A stretch of DNA of 64,000 nt from an uncultured Dysosmobacter sp. GTDB taxonomy: Bacteria > Bacillota > Clostridia > Oscillospirales > Oscillospiraceae. Position numbers and translations under genes: made by a program. Shown piece after piece: positions 32,102 through 41,018 of this stretch (position 1 is the first letter of the stretch; each line of letters starts with the position of its first letter). Location: positions 10,689 to 74,688 of the forward strand of contig CAKTOO010000013.1 of the NCBI GenBank assembly GCA_934590165.1. The letters are read 5' to 3'. The notes beneath the pieces are model-generated. The model was not told the DNA's origin, searched no databases, and saw only the letters and a list, made by a program, of their open reading frames with translations.

Positions 32102-33259
32102 TTATAGGCGGTCGTTCTTTACATAGCAGGTGCCCTCCATGATGCGCCTGGCAGTCCGCTCATAGGCCAGACGGGCAAAGGAGGTCCCTGCGGGATCGTT
32201 CGATTGGGCGTCTACCAGGATGACGCCGCCGGGATGGCCGATGCGCAGCAGGTTGGACTGGCGCGCCGCTTCAGAGAGCTGCCGGTACACCAGCGTTCCG
32301 GGAATCCGGGCGGCGGCGCCGGTGCAGACGGTGCCGGTCCCGGGATACGTCTTGTGCATATGGAGCATGAAGCTCAGACGGCTGACCAGATCCACATTCT
32401 CCGCCTTCACCTGGTGGCCGTCGATGGCCACGGTGTAGTCGGCGGGCTTGCTGACGATGGCAAAGAAGGGGACGTAGGCGCTTTTTTCCGTGGCCTCCTG
32501 GATGGTATCCGCCATGCCGATCTTCACGGTGCAGGTGGCGCGGATGGCTTCGATTTTATCAGTGAGGGCCTTGTCAGCCTCGATCTCGGCACAGGACTCT
32601 GTTCCCTTCAGCCCCAGGCTCTCCGCTTCAATGAACACCAGAACGTTGCCGGCGTCCACGATAGAGACCTCAAAGTCGCCGTATCCTTCCACATGGACCG
32701 TGTCCACAGGATTGCCTGTGGGCAGCAGCTTTCCTGTGGTGGAGCCGGCGGTGTCGCTGAAGTCCAGCATGATGCGCGCGCCGGCGCCGGGAACGCCGTC
32801 GATCCTGCAGTCCCCTTCCACGCAGGCCTTTCCGTCCTTTACCGGAACATCGGCCACGAGAATGCAGTTTGTGTTGACCTGGTGGATGCGCACACGGGTC
32901 ACGGGCTCCACCGCCAGGACCAGCCCCTCGTCAATGGCAAAGGGGCCGACGGCTGCGGAGATGTTGCCGCAGTTGCCGCCGTAGTCCACAAGGTCCGTGT
33001 CAAAGCTGACCTGTGCGAACGTATAATCCACGTCCGCGTCAGGACGGGTGGGCGGTCCGATGATGGCCAGCTTGCTGGTCAGGACATCCGCGCCGCCGAG
33101 ACCGTCGATCTCGCGGGTGTCCGGCGTTCCGAAGATCCCCCGGATGACCCGGCTCCGGGCCTCCGGTTCTTTCGGCAGTTCATTTTCCTTGATGAAAATG
33201 CCCTTGCTGGTGCCGCCTCGGTGGATCACGACTTTATAGGGCGTCATCTGTGCATGCAT
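32102..33259 (-). CDS. PrpF family isomerase
   Basis: 385 residues, the family length. It has a two-lobed diaminopimelate-epimerase-like fold with the conserved RGGTSKGIFI, DYGGNCGNISAAVGPFAI (active-site Cys), GTGTVCTGAAARIPGT and RIGHPGG. Characterised relatives isomerise 2-methylaconitate, 3-methylitaconate/dimethylmaleate or 4-oxalomesaconate, moving a double bond next to carboxylates. It is the first gene after the sigma-54 promoter. In this cluster it probably converts an imported or dehydrated acid (aconitate-, itaconate- or citraconate-like) into the isomer that the LeuCD-type hydro-lyase accepts. Confidence 0.9.
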   Translation of the reverse strand: MHAQMTPYKVVIHRGGTSKGIFIKENELPKEPEARSRVIRGIFGTPDTREIDGLGGADVLTSKLAIIGPPTRPDADVDYTFAQVSFDTDLVDYGGNCGNISAAVGPFAIDEGLVLAVEPVTRVRIHQVNTNCILVADVPVKDGKACVEGDCRIDGVPGAGARIMLDFSDTAGSTTGKLLPTGNPVDTVHVEGYGDFEVSIVDAGNVLVFIEAESLGLKGTESCAEIEADKALTDKIEAIRATCTVKIGMADTIQEATEKSAYVPFFAIVSKPADYTVAIDGHQVKAENVDLVSRLSFMLHMHKTYPGTGTVCTGAAARIPGTLVYRQLSEAARQSNLLRIGHPGGVILVDAQSNDPAGTSFARLAYERTARRIMEGTCYVKNDRL

Positions 33260-33316
33260 CTACATTCACTCCTCCTATGAAAATCAAATGGACAGGTGCC
33301 TCTGCCGACCAAATCA

Positions 33317-33333
33317 AGCAAAAAGTGTGCCAA
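33317..33333 (-). promoter_or_regulatory. Sigma-54 (-24/-12) promoter of the catabolic operon
   Basis: Reading the minus strand from 33333 to 33317 gives TTGGCACACTTTTTGCT. The GG (33331-33330) and GC (33319-33318) are exactly 10 bp apart, matching TGGCAC-N5-TTGCT. It lies about 60 bp before the prpF-like start and is divergent from the PrpR-type activator gene, which is what a sigma-54 activator would control. Confidence 0.88.
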
Positions 33334-33339
33334 AACAGG

Positions 33340-33547
33340 AGGCATAAATGCAAGTTTTGACATTGACTTCTGAATTGCGCAAAAAATATCGAAAAAACGG
33401 CAGCGTCTTGCTGAAAATTTACAGGCAAATTGTCGAAAAAGTAAAATTTCTTTCAAAAAATATGGAGAAATCGCTGCAAAAGAAATGGCGACAAATCTGT
33501 GGTAAGATGATGTGCGCGGGAAAAAAGAAATTGCCGCTTGCAGAAAA
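33340..33547. other. AT-rich divergent intergenic region (enhancer/UAS region)
   Basis: About 200 bp without a gene between the sigma-54 promoter and the activator leader, much AT-richer than the flanks, with A-tracts spaced along it. This is the expected place for upstream activator sites of a bEBP. No further long dyad was found inside it by eye. Confidence 0.5.
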
Positions 33548-33580
33548 AAGTGTTCCAATATAAAATAAAATGGAACACTT
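33548..33580. promoter_or_regulatory. 10-bp inverted repeat in the activator gene leader
   Basis: AAGTGTTCCA (33548-33557) and TGGAACACTT (33571-33580) are perfect complements separated by 13 bp, ending 14 bp before the start codon. It could be an autoregulatory operator of the PrpR-like protein or an mRNA hairpin. Confidence 0.6.
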
Positions 33581-33594
33581 TAAGGGGGATGCGT

Positions 33595-35547
33595 ATGGAG
33601 TCAAGGCTTTTGGAAACGGAGAAAATGACAGTCGCCCTCGTTGCCACATATCCTGAGATGGCGAAAAACCTGTCGAAAATGATCGAGGGGACAAATATCA
33701 AGCTGCTCAATATTCACGCCTCCTTTGATGAGGCTGTGGCCGCCGCGAAGAAAATTGAAAACGACGTGGACATCATTCTGACCAGAGGCGGAACAGGGCA
33801 CATGATCAAGCAGGCAATGTCCATCCCTGTGATCTCCGTGCCGATCACGCCCTTTGACCTGTCCGTTTCGGTGGCCACTCTGCCGGAAGAGGTCAAGCGA
33901 GTGGGGTTTATCAACTTTCAGAGACCAATTTACGGCGTAGATAAAATTGAAAAACTGTTCGGGAAAAAGATCTTTCAATACCAATTCATCAATCAGGAGG
34001 ACTTGAAGCGGGTGGCGGCCCAGGCCAAGACCGATCGCTGCGACATTGTGATCGGAGGCGCGCTGGGCATTGCCTACGCGAAGGAGCTGGGCCTGCGGAC
34101 CCAGGAGATCGAGTCCGGCCAGGAAGCTATTTTCCAGGCTCTAACTGAGGCCATCGAGCTGATCCGGGTGAAACGGGAGGAGCAAAAGCAGGCAGTCCGG
34201 CTGAAGGCCGCCTTTGATGCCCTGGCCGAGGGAATCTGTATTGCCAATGAAAATGGTGACATATCTGTTTTTAATCCGGCGGCGACCCGGATTTTCCGGC
34301 TGGAGGATTCCTCGGTCGTGGGGAAAAATATCCGGGACATCTCCCCAGGAAGCTTGACGGTGGATGCCTTTGCCAACCATAAATTTATCCACAACCAGCT
34401 GGAATCCGTGTGGAATACCACCCTGGCCACAAGCCATCTGCCCATCTATGTGCAGAATAACTTTATCGGTATGGTCAGTACCTTCCAGGATGTCACCAAG
34501 ATCCAGCGGCTTGAGGGGCAGATCCGTCAGCAGCTCAGCAAAAAGGGCTTCCGGGCAAAATATACGTTCCAGGACATTTTGACCTGTACGCCGGATGTGG
34601 AAATGCTGAAGGCTGTGGCGAAGCTCTATGCGCAGACGGATGCCGCCATTTTGATTGAGGGGGAATCCGGCACCGGCAAGGAGCTGTTTGCCCACAGCAT
34701 TCATAATGCCAGCCCTTACGCCCTGGGCCCCTTTGTCACCATCAACTGCGCGGCGATCCCCGAGCAGCTGCTGGAAAGCGAGCTGTTCGGCTATGCGCCC
34801 GGCGCGTTCACAGGGGCCAGACGGGAGGGTAAGCAAGGCCTGTTTGAACTGGCCTTGAACGGGACGCTATTTCTGGATGAGATCGGCGAGATGCCAAAAT
34901 ACCTGCAGTCCAGACTGCTTCGCGCATTACAGGAAAAAGAGATCATGCGTCTCGGAGACAACAAGATCATCTCCATCAACTGCCGCATCATCAGCGCGAC
35001 CAACAAAAACCTGGCGGCGCTGGTTGCGGAGGGGAACTTCCGGGAGGACCTGTATTACCGGCTCAACAGTTTCTCTATCAAAGTCCCACCGCTGAGAGAG
35101 CGCCAGGAGGATATTTCGTATTTGTGCGAACATTTCCTCTCCACGATGGGCGTTCCGCAAAACTCTGAGTTTTTTCAGAGCCTGGTCAACGAGTGGGGCT
35201 ATTATCTGGAGGATTACAGCTGGCGCGGCAATATCCGGGAGTTGAACAGCTTTTGCACCAGGATCGCCCTGCTGCAGACCGTCGGAAAAAACGAGAAGGT
35301 CCAGCGGTATTTAAAGACTGTTTTTGCCCAGTATCGCGACACGGAATCCGGCTCCACCGTGCTTACGCTGGATACAAATCTCCCGCTGAAAGAGGCAATG
35401 GAGGAGGCGGAGTCGCAGTATATCCTGGCGGTGCTGAAAAAGCATAAAAATAACCACTCTATGGCCGCGAGACAATTGGGCATCGGCCGCACGACCCTGT
35501 GGCGCCGCCTGGACGGCAGAGAAACTGCGGCTGAAAAAGAGGTATAA
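33595..35547 (+). CDS. PrpR-type sigma-54-dependent activator
   Basis: 650 residues from the ATG at 33595, spaced 6 nt from AAGGGGG; the frame begins earlier, at 33538, without a site. Domains in order: PrpR_N sensory domain (about 10-190), PAS-like domain (about 205-300), AAA+ sigma-54 interaction domain (about 325-560, with GESGTGKE and the GAFTGA loop intact) and a C-terminal Fis-type HTH (ARQLGIGRTTLWRRL). PrpR_N domains sense propionate or methylcitrate-pathway metabolites in known cases, so a tricarboxylate-like inducer is likely. It faces away from the operon it should activate. Confidence 0.93.
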   Translation: MESRLLETEKMTVALVATYPEMAKNLSKMIEGTNIKLLNIHASFDEAVAAAKKIENDVDIILTRGGTGHMIKQAMSIPVISVPITPFDLSVSVATLPEEVKRVGFINFQRPIYGVDKIEKLFGKKIFQYQFINQEDLKRVAAQAKTDRCDIVIGGALGIAYAKELGLRTQEIESGQEAIFQALTEAIELIRVKREEQKQAVRLKAAFDALAEGICIANENGDISVFNPAATRIFRLEDSSVVGKNIRDISPGSLTVDAFANHKFIHNQLESVWNTTLATSHLPIYVQNNFIGMVSTFQDVTKIQRLEGQIRQQLSKKGFRAKYTFQDILTCTPDVEMLKAVAKLYAQTDAAILIEGESGTGKELFAHSIHNASPYALGPFVTINCAAIPEQLLESELFGYAPGAFTGARREGKQGLFELALNGTLFLDEIGEMPKYLQSRLLRALQEKEIMRLGDNKIISINCRIISATNKNLAALVAEGNFREDLYYRLNSFSIKVPPLRERQEDISYLCEHFLSTMGVPQNSEFFQSLVNEWGYYLEDYSWRGNIRELNSFCTRIALLQTVGKNEKVQRYLKTVFAQYRDTESGSTVLTLDTNLPLKEAMEEAESQYILAVLKKHKNNHSMAARQLGIGRTTLWRRLDGRETAAEKEV

Positions 35548-35550
35548 AAA

Positions 35551-35587
35551 AAAGCTCCCGATTCACCATTGGAATCGGGAGCTTTTT
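35551..35587 (+). terminator. Terminator of the activator gene
   Basis: A stem AAAGCTCCCGATTC / GAATCGGGAGCTTT with a short loop ends in T5, immediately after the stop codon. Confidence 0.93.
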
Positions 35588-35588
35588 G

Positions 35589-35946
35589 CGCGGGGAAAAG
35601 ACATTTGGCGGACTGGGCGGCCACGTATATTGCGAGGAAATCAGTTGGAGCCTCTTTGCTGAACGATTTCCGTTTTGGAAACAGTTGTTTTCATATGATA
35701 GAATGAAAAGAAAGGCGACGCGGCAGGATTTCAGACGGCTCACATGCTGACAATGACTGTGCCATGATGCGGGCATATGTAGAGAAGCCTTTGCCGGAAA
35801 CTTACTGTGCTGCCTGTGGCGAATTTCGACGCCTACAGGCGAAAATATCTGAAAATGATCTCACAGGAAATCATGGAATGGCCTGGCTTTGGGGATAGAG
35901 TGTGTTGGTATCGGGGTGCAAAGAAATATTTGATTTCCTAAAGTAA
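35589..35946 (+). other. Gene-poor spacer with a possible decayed small gene
   Basis: No complete gene is visible. An open frame from about 35783 to the stop at 35939-35941 would end ...EWPGFGDRVCWYRGAKKYLIS, which looks protein-like. A second frame (35764 on) reads MMRAYVEKPLPETYCAACGEF. Neither has a ribosome site, so a frameshifted remnant of a small gene is the most I can support. Confidence 0.3.
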
Positions 35947-35979
35947 CAAAAGCGGTTGGTTTTGCACCAACCGCTTTTG
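35947..35979. terminator. Bidirectional hairpin terminator
   Basis: AAAAGCGGTTGG pairs with CCAACCGCTTTT around a TTTTGCA loop, with A/T runs at both ends. It would end the minus-strand ilvD transcript and anything coming from the left. Confidence 0.8.
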
Positions 35980-36125
35980 TCATACTCAATTGTGCACAAG
36001 GGACGTATGCCTTGTGCCGCATTCATCATGAGCCGGGGAATTTTTGAGATATACAAGTTTGATTGATATGCCACGGGCTTAGCCGAGAGAGGTGTCGTTG
36101 TGATATGAGGGAAGAGGAGTGTCAA

Positions 36126-37793
36126 TTAAAACTCGCTGTCATCCAAAATGGCGCCGCGGTTGGCGGAGGTGACCATGGCGCGGTAGCGCTTGAGGTAGCC
36201 GGACACCTGTTTGGGCGGCCGGGGAACGGTCCTGGCCTTCCGGGCCGCGATCTCCTCTTCGGATACCAGCAGGTCGATCTTGTGGCCGGGGATGTCGATG
36301 GCGATGAGGTCGCCGTCCTGCACGTAGGCCATGAGGCCGCCGGCAGCCGCCTCCGGGGACACGTGGCCGATGGACGCGCCGCGGCTGACGCCGGAGAACC
36401 GGCCGTCCGTCACCAGCGCGCAGGTGGAGTCCAGGCCCATACCGGCCAGGGTCGCCGTGGGGCTCAGCATCTCCCGCATGCTGGGGCCGCCCTTGGGGCC
36501 CTCGTACCGGACCACCACCACGTCGCCCGCTACCACCTTGCCGGCGTACAGGCCCTCGCAGCAGGCCTCCTCGCTGTCAAAGCACTTGGCGGGGCCCGTG
36601 TGCACCAGCATCTCCGGCAGCACCGCGCCCTTCTTCACCACTGCGCCGTCGGGGGCCAGGTTGCCGTACAGCACCGCCAGGCCGCCGGTCTGGGAGTAGG
36701 CGTGCTCCCGGTCCCGAATGACGTTCTCGTCCATGATCTCCGCCTTGGCGATGCGGTCCGCCCAGGTGCCGTCCACGGTCCGGGCGGTGGGGTCGATGAG
36801 ACCCATGCTGTCCAGCCGCTTCATCACGGCGCTGAGGCCGCCGGCGTTGTTCAGGTCCACCAGGCAGTGGACGCCCGCCGGATTCAGCTTCACCAGATGG
36901 GGTACCGCGTCGGAAACGGCGTTGACGCCCCGCAGGTCGAACTCCAGCCCCGCCTCGTGGGCGATGGCCGGCAGGTGCAGCATGGTGTTGGTGGAGCAGC
37001 CCAGGGCCATGTCCGCCGCCAGGCCGTTCTTGATGGACTTCTCCGTCACGATGTCACGGGGACGCACATCCTCCCGCACCAGGACCATGATCTTCATGCC
37101 CGCGTGCTTGGCAAGCAAAATCCGCTGGCTCTCCACCGCCGGGATGGTGCCGTTGCCGGGCAGTCCCAGGCCCAGCAGCTCCGTCATGCAGTTCATGGAG
37201 TTGGCCGTGAACATGCCCGCGCAGGAGCCGCAGCCGGGGCAGGAGTGCTCCACGATGTCCTGGGCCTCCGCCTCCGTCATCTTGCCGGCCCGGACGGCGC
37301 CGGGGGCTTCGAAGGCGTCCGTCAGAGCCACCTGCTTACCATTGGCATGGCCGGGCATCATGGGTCCGCCGGAGCAGAAGATGGAGGGGATGTTCACCCG
37401 CAGGGCCGCCATGATCATGCCGGGCACGATCTTGTCGCAGTTGGGGATGAACACCAGGCCGTCAAAGGGATGGGCGTTGGCCATGATCTCCACGGAGTCC
37501 GCGATATGCTCCCGGGAGGGCAGGGAGAAGAACATGCCCTCGTGGTTCATGGCGATGCCGTCGCACACGCCGATGGCCGGGAACTCGATGGGGGTGCCGC
37601 CGGCCATGCGGATGCCGGCCTTCACCGCCTCCGCGATCTTGTCCAGGTGCATGTGGCCGGGGATGATCTCGTTCTTGGCGCTGACCACGCCGATGATGGG
37701 ACGGGCCAGCTCCTCGTCCGTCAGGCCCAGGGCACGGAACAGCGCCCGGTGGGCGATGCGGTCGATGCCACTTTTCATCAAATCGCTGCGCAT
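36126..37793 (-). CDS. ilvD: Dihydroxy-acid dehydratase
   Basis: 555 residues from the ATG at 37793 (MRSDLMKSGIDRIAHRALF), the standard IlvD length. Fe-S cysteines appear in FIPNCDKIVPGM and SCPGCGSCAGMFTANSM, with a third site in VCDGIAM. Catalytic-loop motifs TDGRFSG and GHVSPEA are intact. IlvD dehydrates dihydroxyisovalerate in branched-chain amino-acid synthesis; relatives dehydrate sugar acids. No other ilv gene is nearby. It follows an acyl-CoA dehydrogenase-like gene by 10 bp, so a catabolic role is possible. Confidence 0.9.
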   Translation of the reverse strand: MRSDLMKSGIDRIAHRALFRALGLTDEELARPIIGVVSAKNEIIPGHMHLDKIAEAVKAGIRMAGGTPIEFPAIGVCDGIAMNHEGMFFSLPSREHIADSVEIMANAHPFDGLVFIPNCDKIVPGMIMAALRVNIPSIFCSGGPMMPGHANGKQVALTDAFEAPGAVRAGKMTEAEAQDIVEHSCPGCGSCAGMFTANSMNCMTELLGLGLPGNGTIPAVESQRILLAKHAGMKIMVLVREDVRPRDIVTEKSIKNGLAADMALGCSTNTMLHLPAIAHEAGLEFDLRGVNAVSDAVPHLVKLNPAGVHCLVDLNNAGGLSAVMKRLDSMGLIDPTARTVDGTWADRIAKAEIMDENVIRDREHAYSQTGGLAVLYGNLAPDGAVVKKGAVLPEMLVHTGPAKCFDSEEACCEGLYAGKVVAGDVVVVRYEGPKGGPSMREMLSPTATLAGMGLDSTCALVTDGRFSGVSRGASIGHVSPEAAAGGLMAYVQDGDLIAIDIPGHKIDLLVSEEEIAARKARTVPRPPKQVSGYLKRYRAMVTSANRGAILDDSEF

Positions 37794-37803
37794 ACTGCTC
37801 TCC

Positions 37804-38745
37804 TTACTTCTTGTCGTTGAAATACAGGACCTTGGCAAGCTCGATGTACATGCGGTCCCGCTCCCGGATGGCCTCGTCCGCCTTGTCGCCGGAGTAGTCG
37901 TAGAAGCCCTGGCCCGTCTTGAGGCCCAGCTTCCCCTCCTCCACCATCTTGTGCAGGCGCTCGTTGCCCACCTTGGAGTCGCACAGCTCGGCGTTGAGGT
38001 AGCTGTTGATGTGGTCGAAGGTGTCCAATCCGCCGAAGTCCGCCACGCCGAAGGGGCCCAGGGCCGCGTACCGCAGGCCCATGCCGGCCTTCAGCACGGT
38101 GTCCACGTCCTCGATGGTGGCGGCGCCCATGTCCACGATGTGCAGGGCCTCCCGCAGCACCGCGAACTGGATGCGGTTGATGATGAAGCCGTTGATGTCC
38201 TTGACGATGACCGGCTGCTTGCCGAGGCCCAGCACCAGGGCCCGCATCTTCTGCAGGTTCTCCTGGCTGGTCTCCTCACCGGCGATGATCTCGCACAGGG
38301 GCAGCAGGTGGGGCGGGTTCAGCCAGTGCTGGCCCATGAAGCGCTCAGGATACTTGCAGGCCTTGGCGATCTCGGTGATATGCAGGCCGGAGGTGTTGGT
38401 AGCCAGCAGTGCCTCCTTGGGGGCGATCTCAGAGATCTCCGCGAAGAAGCCCTGCTTGATGTCCATGCGCTCCACGGTGGACTCCACCACCAGGCAGCAG
38501 TCCCGGAAGCACTCCTTGTCCATGGTAAAGACCATGCGGTCCATCGCGGCCTTGGACTCCCCAGCGGTGATGAGGCCCTCCTTCACCATCATCTCCTGGT
38601 TGATGGCGATGAGGTGCTTGCCCTTCTCAATGCCCGCTTCAAAAATGTCGTACACATACGTCTCGTAGCCGGCCAGGGCGTATACCTGGGCCAATGACGC
38701 GCCCATGACGCCCGCGCCGGCCATCACGACCTTGTTCGTGTTCAT
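37804..38745 (-). CDS. 3-hydroxyacyl-CoA dehydrogenase family protein
   Basis: 313 residues. The N-terminal Rossmann domain begins KVVMAGAGVMGASLAQVYALAGYE (NAD-binding glycines). The substrate domain contains ATNTSGLHITEIA, MGQHWLNPPHLLPLCEII, IINRIQFAVLREALHIVDMG and GLDTFDHI. This is the two-domain layout of HBD-type enzymes and also of L-gulonate and related hydroxy-acid dehydrogenases. No thiolase or crotonase is nearby, so the true substrate may be a free or CoA-bound hydroxy acid. It forms an operon with ilvD. Confidence 0.85.
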   Translation of the reverse strand: MNTNKVVMAGAGVMGASLAQVYALAGYETYVYDIFEAGIEKGKHLIAINQEMMVKEGLITAGESKAAMDRMVFTMDKECFRDCCLVVESTVERMDIKQGFFAEISEIAPKEALLATNTSGLHITEIAKACKYPERFMGQHWLNPPHLLPLCEIIAGEETSQENLQKMRALVLGLGKQPVIVKDINGFIINRIQFAVLREALHIVDMGAATIEDVDTVLKAGMGLRYAALGPFGVADFGGLDTFDHINSYLNAELCDSKVGNERLHKMVEEGKLGLKTGQGFYDYSGDKADEAIRERDRMYIELAKVLYFNDKK

Positions 38746-38784
38746 GTTGATTCCTCCTTATAATGTTTCCGTATTCTTACCTAT

Positions 38785-38820
38785 AAATTGTGGTCACGCC
38801 GGCAGGCATGACCACAATTT
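38785..38820. terminator. 12-bp perfect hairpin between the TRAP permease and the dehydrogenase gene
   Basis: AAATTGTGGTCA (38785-38796) and TGACCACAATTT (38809-38820) are exact complements around a GC-rich loop. It lies after the dctQM stop on the minus strand and probably acts as its terminator, although the T-run is short. Confidence 0.6.
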
Positions 38821-38843
38821 GTATTTGCAGATTTCTCTCTTTT

Positions 38844-40625
38844 TCAAACAGCCCACATGATCAGCTCCGGGCAAAGTGACAGTACGATAATCAAGGCAAA
38901 TCCGATGGCATAATAATATTTTCCCCGCTGGACCATATCCACCAGGTTCCGTTTGGAATACCCCGAGGCGACAAAGAGATTCATGCCGAAAGGAGGTGTG
39001 ACGATGCCAAAGGCCAGGTTAAACACGGTCACCACGCCAAAATGGATGGGGTCAATCCCAAGCATGACGGCAATGGGAAGGAAGATGGGGCTGGTCAGCA
39101 AAATAATGGGGATTGTTTCCATGATCATACCCAGCACTAAATAGATCACGTTGGTGATCAGGAAAAATGTGACTTTGTTCAAATTGCTGGACAGGACCAG
39201 CTGCTGGAGCATATTGCCGGTCCCGGCCGCGGTCATGATCCAGCTGAACAAAGACGCCGTTGCCACCAGGATCAGCACCATGCCGGATGTGACCGCTGAA
39301 TTGACTATGCAGGTGATCGTCTTTTTGACCGTCAGTTCTTTGTAAATAAAGAAGCCAACGATCAGTGAATATACTACCGCAATGACGGCAGCCTCCGTAG
39401 GGGTAAAAACGCCGGAGTAAATTCCGCCCAGAATGATGATCGGAGAAAAAATACCGGCAAAGGAATCCTTCAGCGCCGTGCCCGCCTCTTTCCAATCAAT
39501 CTTCGAAAAATGGGGCTTGATGCTTTCTTCTTTGCGGAGAGAGAGCTTGGCCGTCAGACAATAGACCAGCGCGATGATGACGCCTCCCACGCCGCTGGCA
39601 ATAAACAGCTTTGTGACAGAGGTCCCTGTGCCTGTGCCAAATATGACCAGGGCAATGCTGGGTGGAATGATAATGCCCAGCGTTCCTGAAATGGCGCCGA
39701 GGAATGCCGCAAAATCAGGATCATAGTGGTCTTTTTCCATTTCTTCCTGCATCACGCTGCCGATGGCAGCCGCCGTGGCCGGCGCAGAGCCGGAAATTGC
39801 TCCGAAAAAGGCGGAGGCCACGATCGTAACATAGGCCATGCTGTACTTCATCCAGCCCAGAAGCGACAGCGCCAGATTGATCAGTCTTTTGGAAATTCCG
39901 CCCTGCAGCATCAAGTCTCCCGCAAGGATAAAAAACGGGATCGCCAGCAGCGTAAAGGAGTCGGTTGCGACGAACAGCCGCTGCGGAATCAAGACAAGCG
40001 CCAGATTTCCTTTTATTAGGATCGACACCAGGGAGGAAATACCAATAGACCATGCGATTGGAAAGCCCAACAGCAGCAGGGCGAAAAAGACGGCAAACAA
40101 AGCAATAAAGTAAGCAGGCATTACTTCTCCCCCCCCCTTTTCCGGTCTCCCCAGTATTGTCAGCACATTTTCCCAGAAATCCGTAAAAGAGAACAGTGCC
40201 AGAAACGCGCCGAACACAGGGATCGCCAGGTAAACAATTCCCATGGGAAGGCCCATAACAGCGGATTTTTGCTGCATCACCGTTTTGCTTAAGGTGATCC
40301 CTGTGTATGCCAAAGCGCAGCCAAATGCCGCCGCCGCAAGGAAGCTGATGCAGCTGATCGCTTGCTGAAGCGCCCGCGGGAGCCTGTTCACGATGACGTC
40401 TATCGCCAGATGCGCATGGCGCTTCACGCCAAGCGCGGCACCCATCATTGCAAGCCAAACCAGGCAATATCTGCACGCCTCGTCTGTCCATTTCCAAGCG
40501 CCGCCCAGCAGGAAACGTGTAAACACCTGTGCAAATGCCGAAACAGTAATCATGATCGTAAGGAGGATGCACAGGCCCACGCATAGTTTTTCCGCTAAGT
40601 TTGCTGCTGTTTTTAAAATTTTCAT
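38844..40625 (-). CDS. TRAP transporter DctQ-DctM fused permease
   Basis: 593 residues. Residues 1-168 are a four-helix DctQ subunit (FLLGGAWKWTDEACRYCLVWLAMMGAALGVKRHAHLAI) and 169-593 a DctM subunit (MPAYFIALFAVFFALLLLGFPIAWSIG... to GLPTEAA-like and IVTPPFGMNLF segments). The join runs through nine consecutive G in the coding strand (plus-strand C 40129-40137). With eight G the DctQ frame would end at TAA, overlapping the ATG at 40121 in the usual separate-gene arrangement. No DctP gene is found in the window. Imports a carboxylate of unknown identity. Confidence 0.88.
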   Translation of the reverse strand: MKILKTAANLAEKLCVGLCILLTIMITVSAFAQVFTRFLLGGAWKWTDEACRYCLVWLAMMGAALGVKRHAHLAIDVIVNRLPRALQQAISCISFLAAAAFGCALAYTGITLSKTVMQQKSAVMGLPMGIVYLAIPVFGAFLALFSFTDFWENVLTILGRPEKGGGEVMPAYFIALFAVFFALLLLGFPIAWSIGISSLVSILIKGNLALVLIPQRLFVATDSFTLLAIPFFILAGDLMLQGGISKRLINLALSLLGWMKYSMAYVTIVASAFFGAISGSAPATAAAIGSVMQEEMEKDHYDPDFAAFLGAISGTLGIIIPPSIALVIFGTGTGTSVTKLFIASGVGGVIIALVYCLTAKLSLRKEESIKPHFSKIDWKEAGTALKDSFAGIFSPIIILGGIYSGVFTPTEAAVIAVVYSLIVGFFIYKELTVKKTITCIVNSAVTSGMVLILVATASLFSWIMTAAGTGNMLQQLVLSSNLNKVTFFLITNVIYLVLGMIMETIPIILLTSPIFLPIAVMLGIDPIHFGVVTVFNLAFGIVTPPFGMNLFVASGYSKRNLVDMVQRGKYYYAIGFALIIVLSLCPELIMWAV

Positions 40626-40664
40626 AGCTGTCCTTCCTCGTTCCGCCGCCCGCCGCGCCGCTTT

Positions 40665-41018
40665 TTACAGCTTATCGTAGAAGAGCGGGAAATCCTTGTC
40701 GTAGGCCATGGCAATCTGATCCGCGTCAGCAAGATCGATCAAGCCAAACATGAATCCCTCTTTTCGGCAGGGCCGGTTGTTGGACTGCGGCGTGTGGCTG
40801 ATGATAAGCTGCAGCCACTCTTCACTGAGCCCCGCCTGCTTGGCATAGTATGCGCCTGCGACACCGTGCTGAATGTGCGTGCCAATAGAGGAGTATCGTG
40901 CTCCGCCATTTCCGTCCACCATGGCGCACAGGTCGGGAGGCTGCCATACTCCCTGGGCGGTTTTCCTGCCGTACCGCTTCAACGGCTCTCCATGCTTCTT
41001 CATAAATTTGATCGACAA
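40665..41018 (-). pseudogene. C-terminal part of an unidentified, probably frameshifted gene
   Basis: 117 residues (CAMVDGNGGARYSSIGTHIQHGVAGAYYAKQAGLSEEWLQLIISHTP...LIDLADADQIAMAY), with histidines and aspartates spaced like a metal-dependent hydrolase (HD-like); the family is not certain. The frame opens only at a TGA just upstream. In another frame the preceding DNA reads KAVVFASHDPAGMPV, which would join naturally to ENDLSIKFMKKHGE, so a one-base frameshift near 41027 is likely. It lies 39 bp upstream of the TRAP permease gene on the same strand. Confidence 0.5.

Noticed and set aside
35589..35946. Riboswitch or leader element
   Set aside because: It lies between converging genes with terminators on both sides, so it leads no gene.
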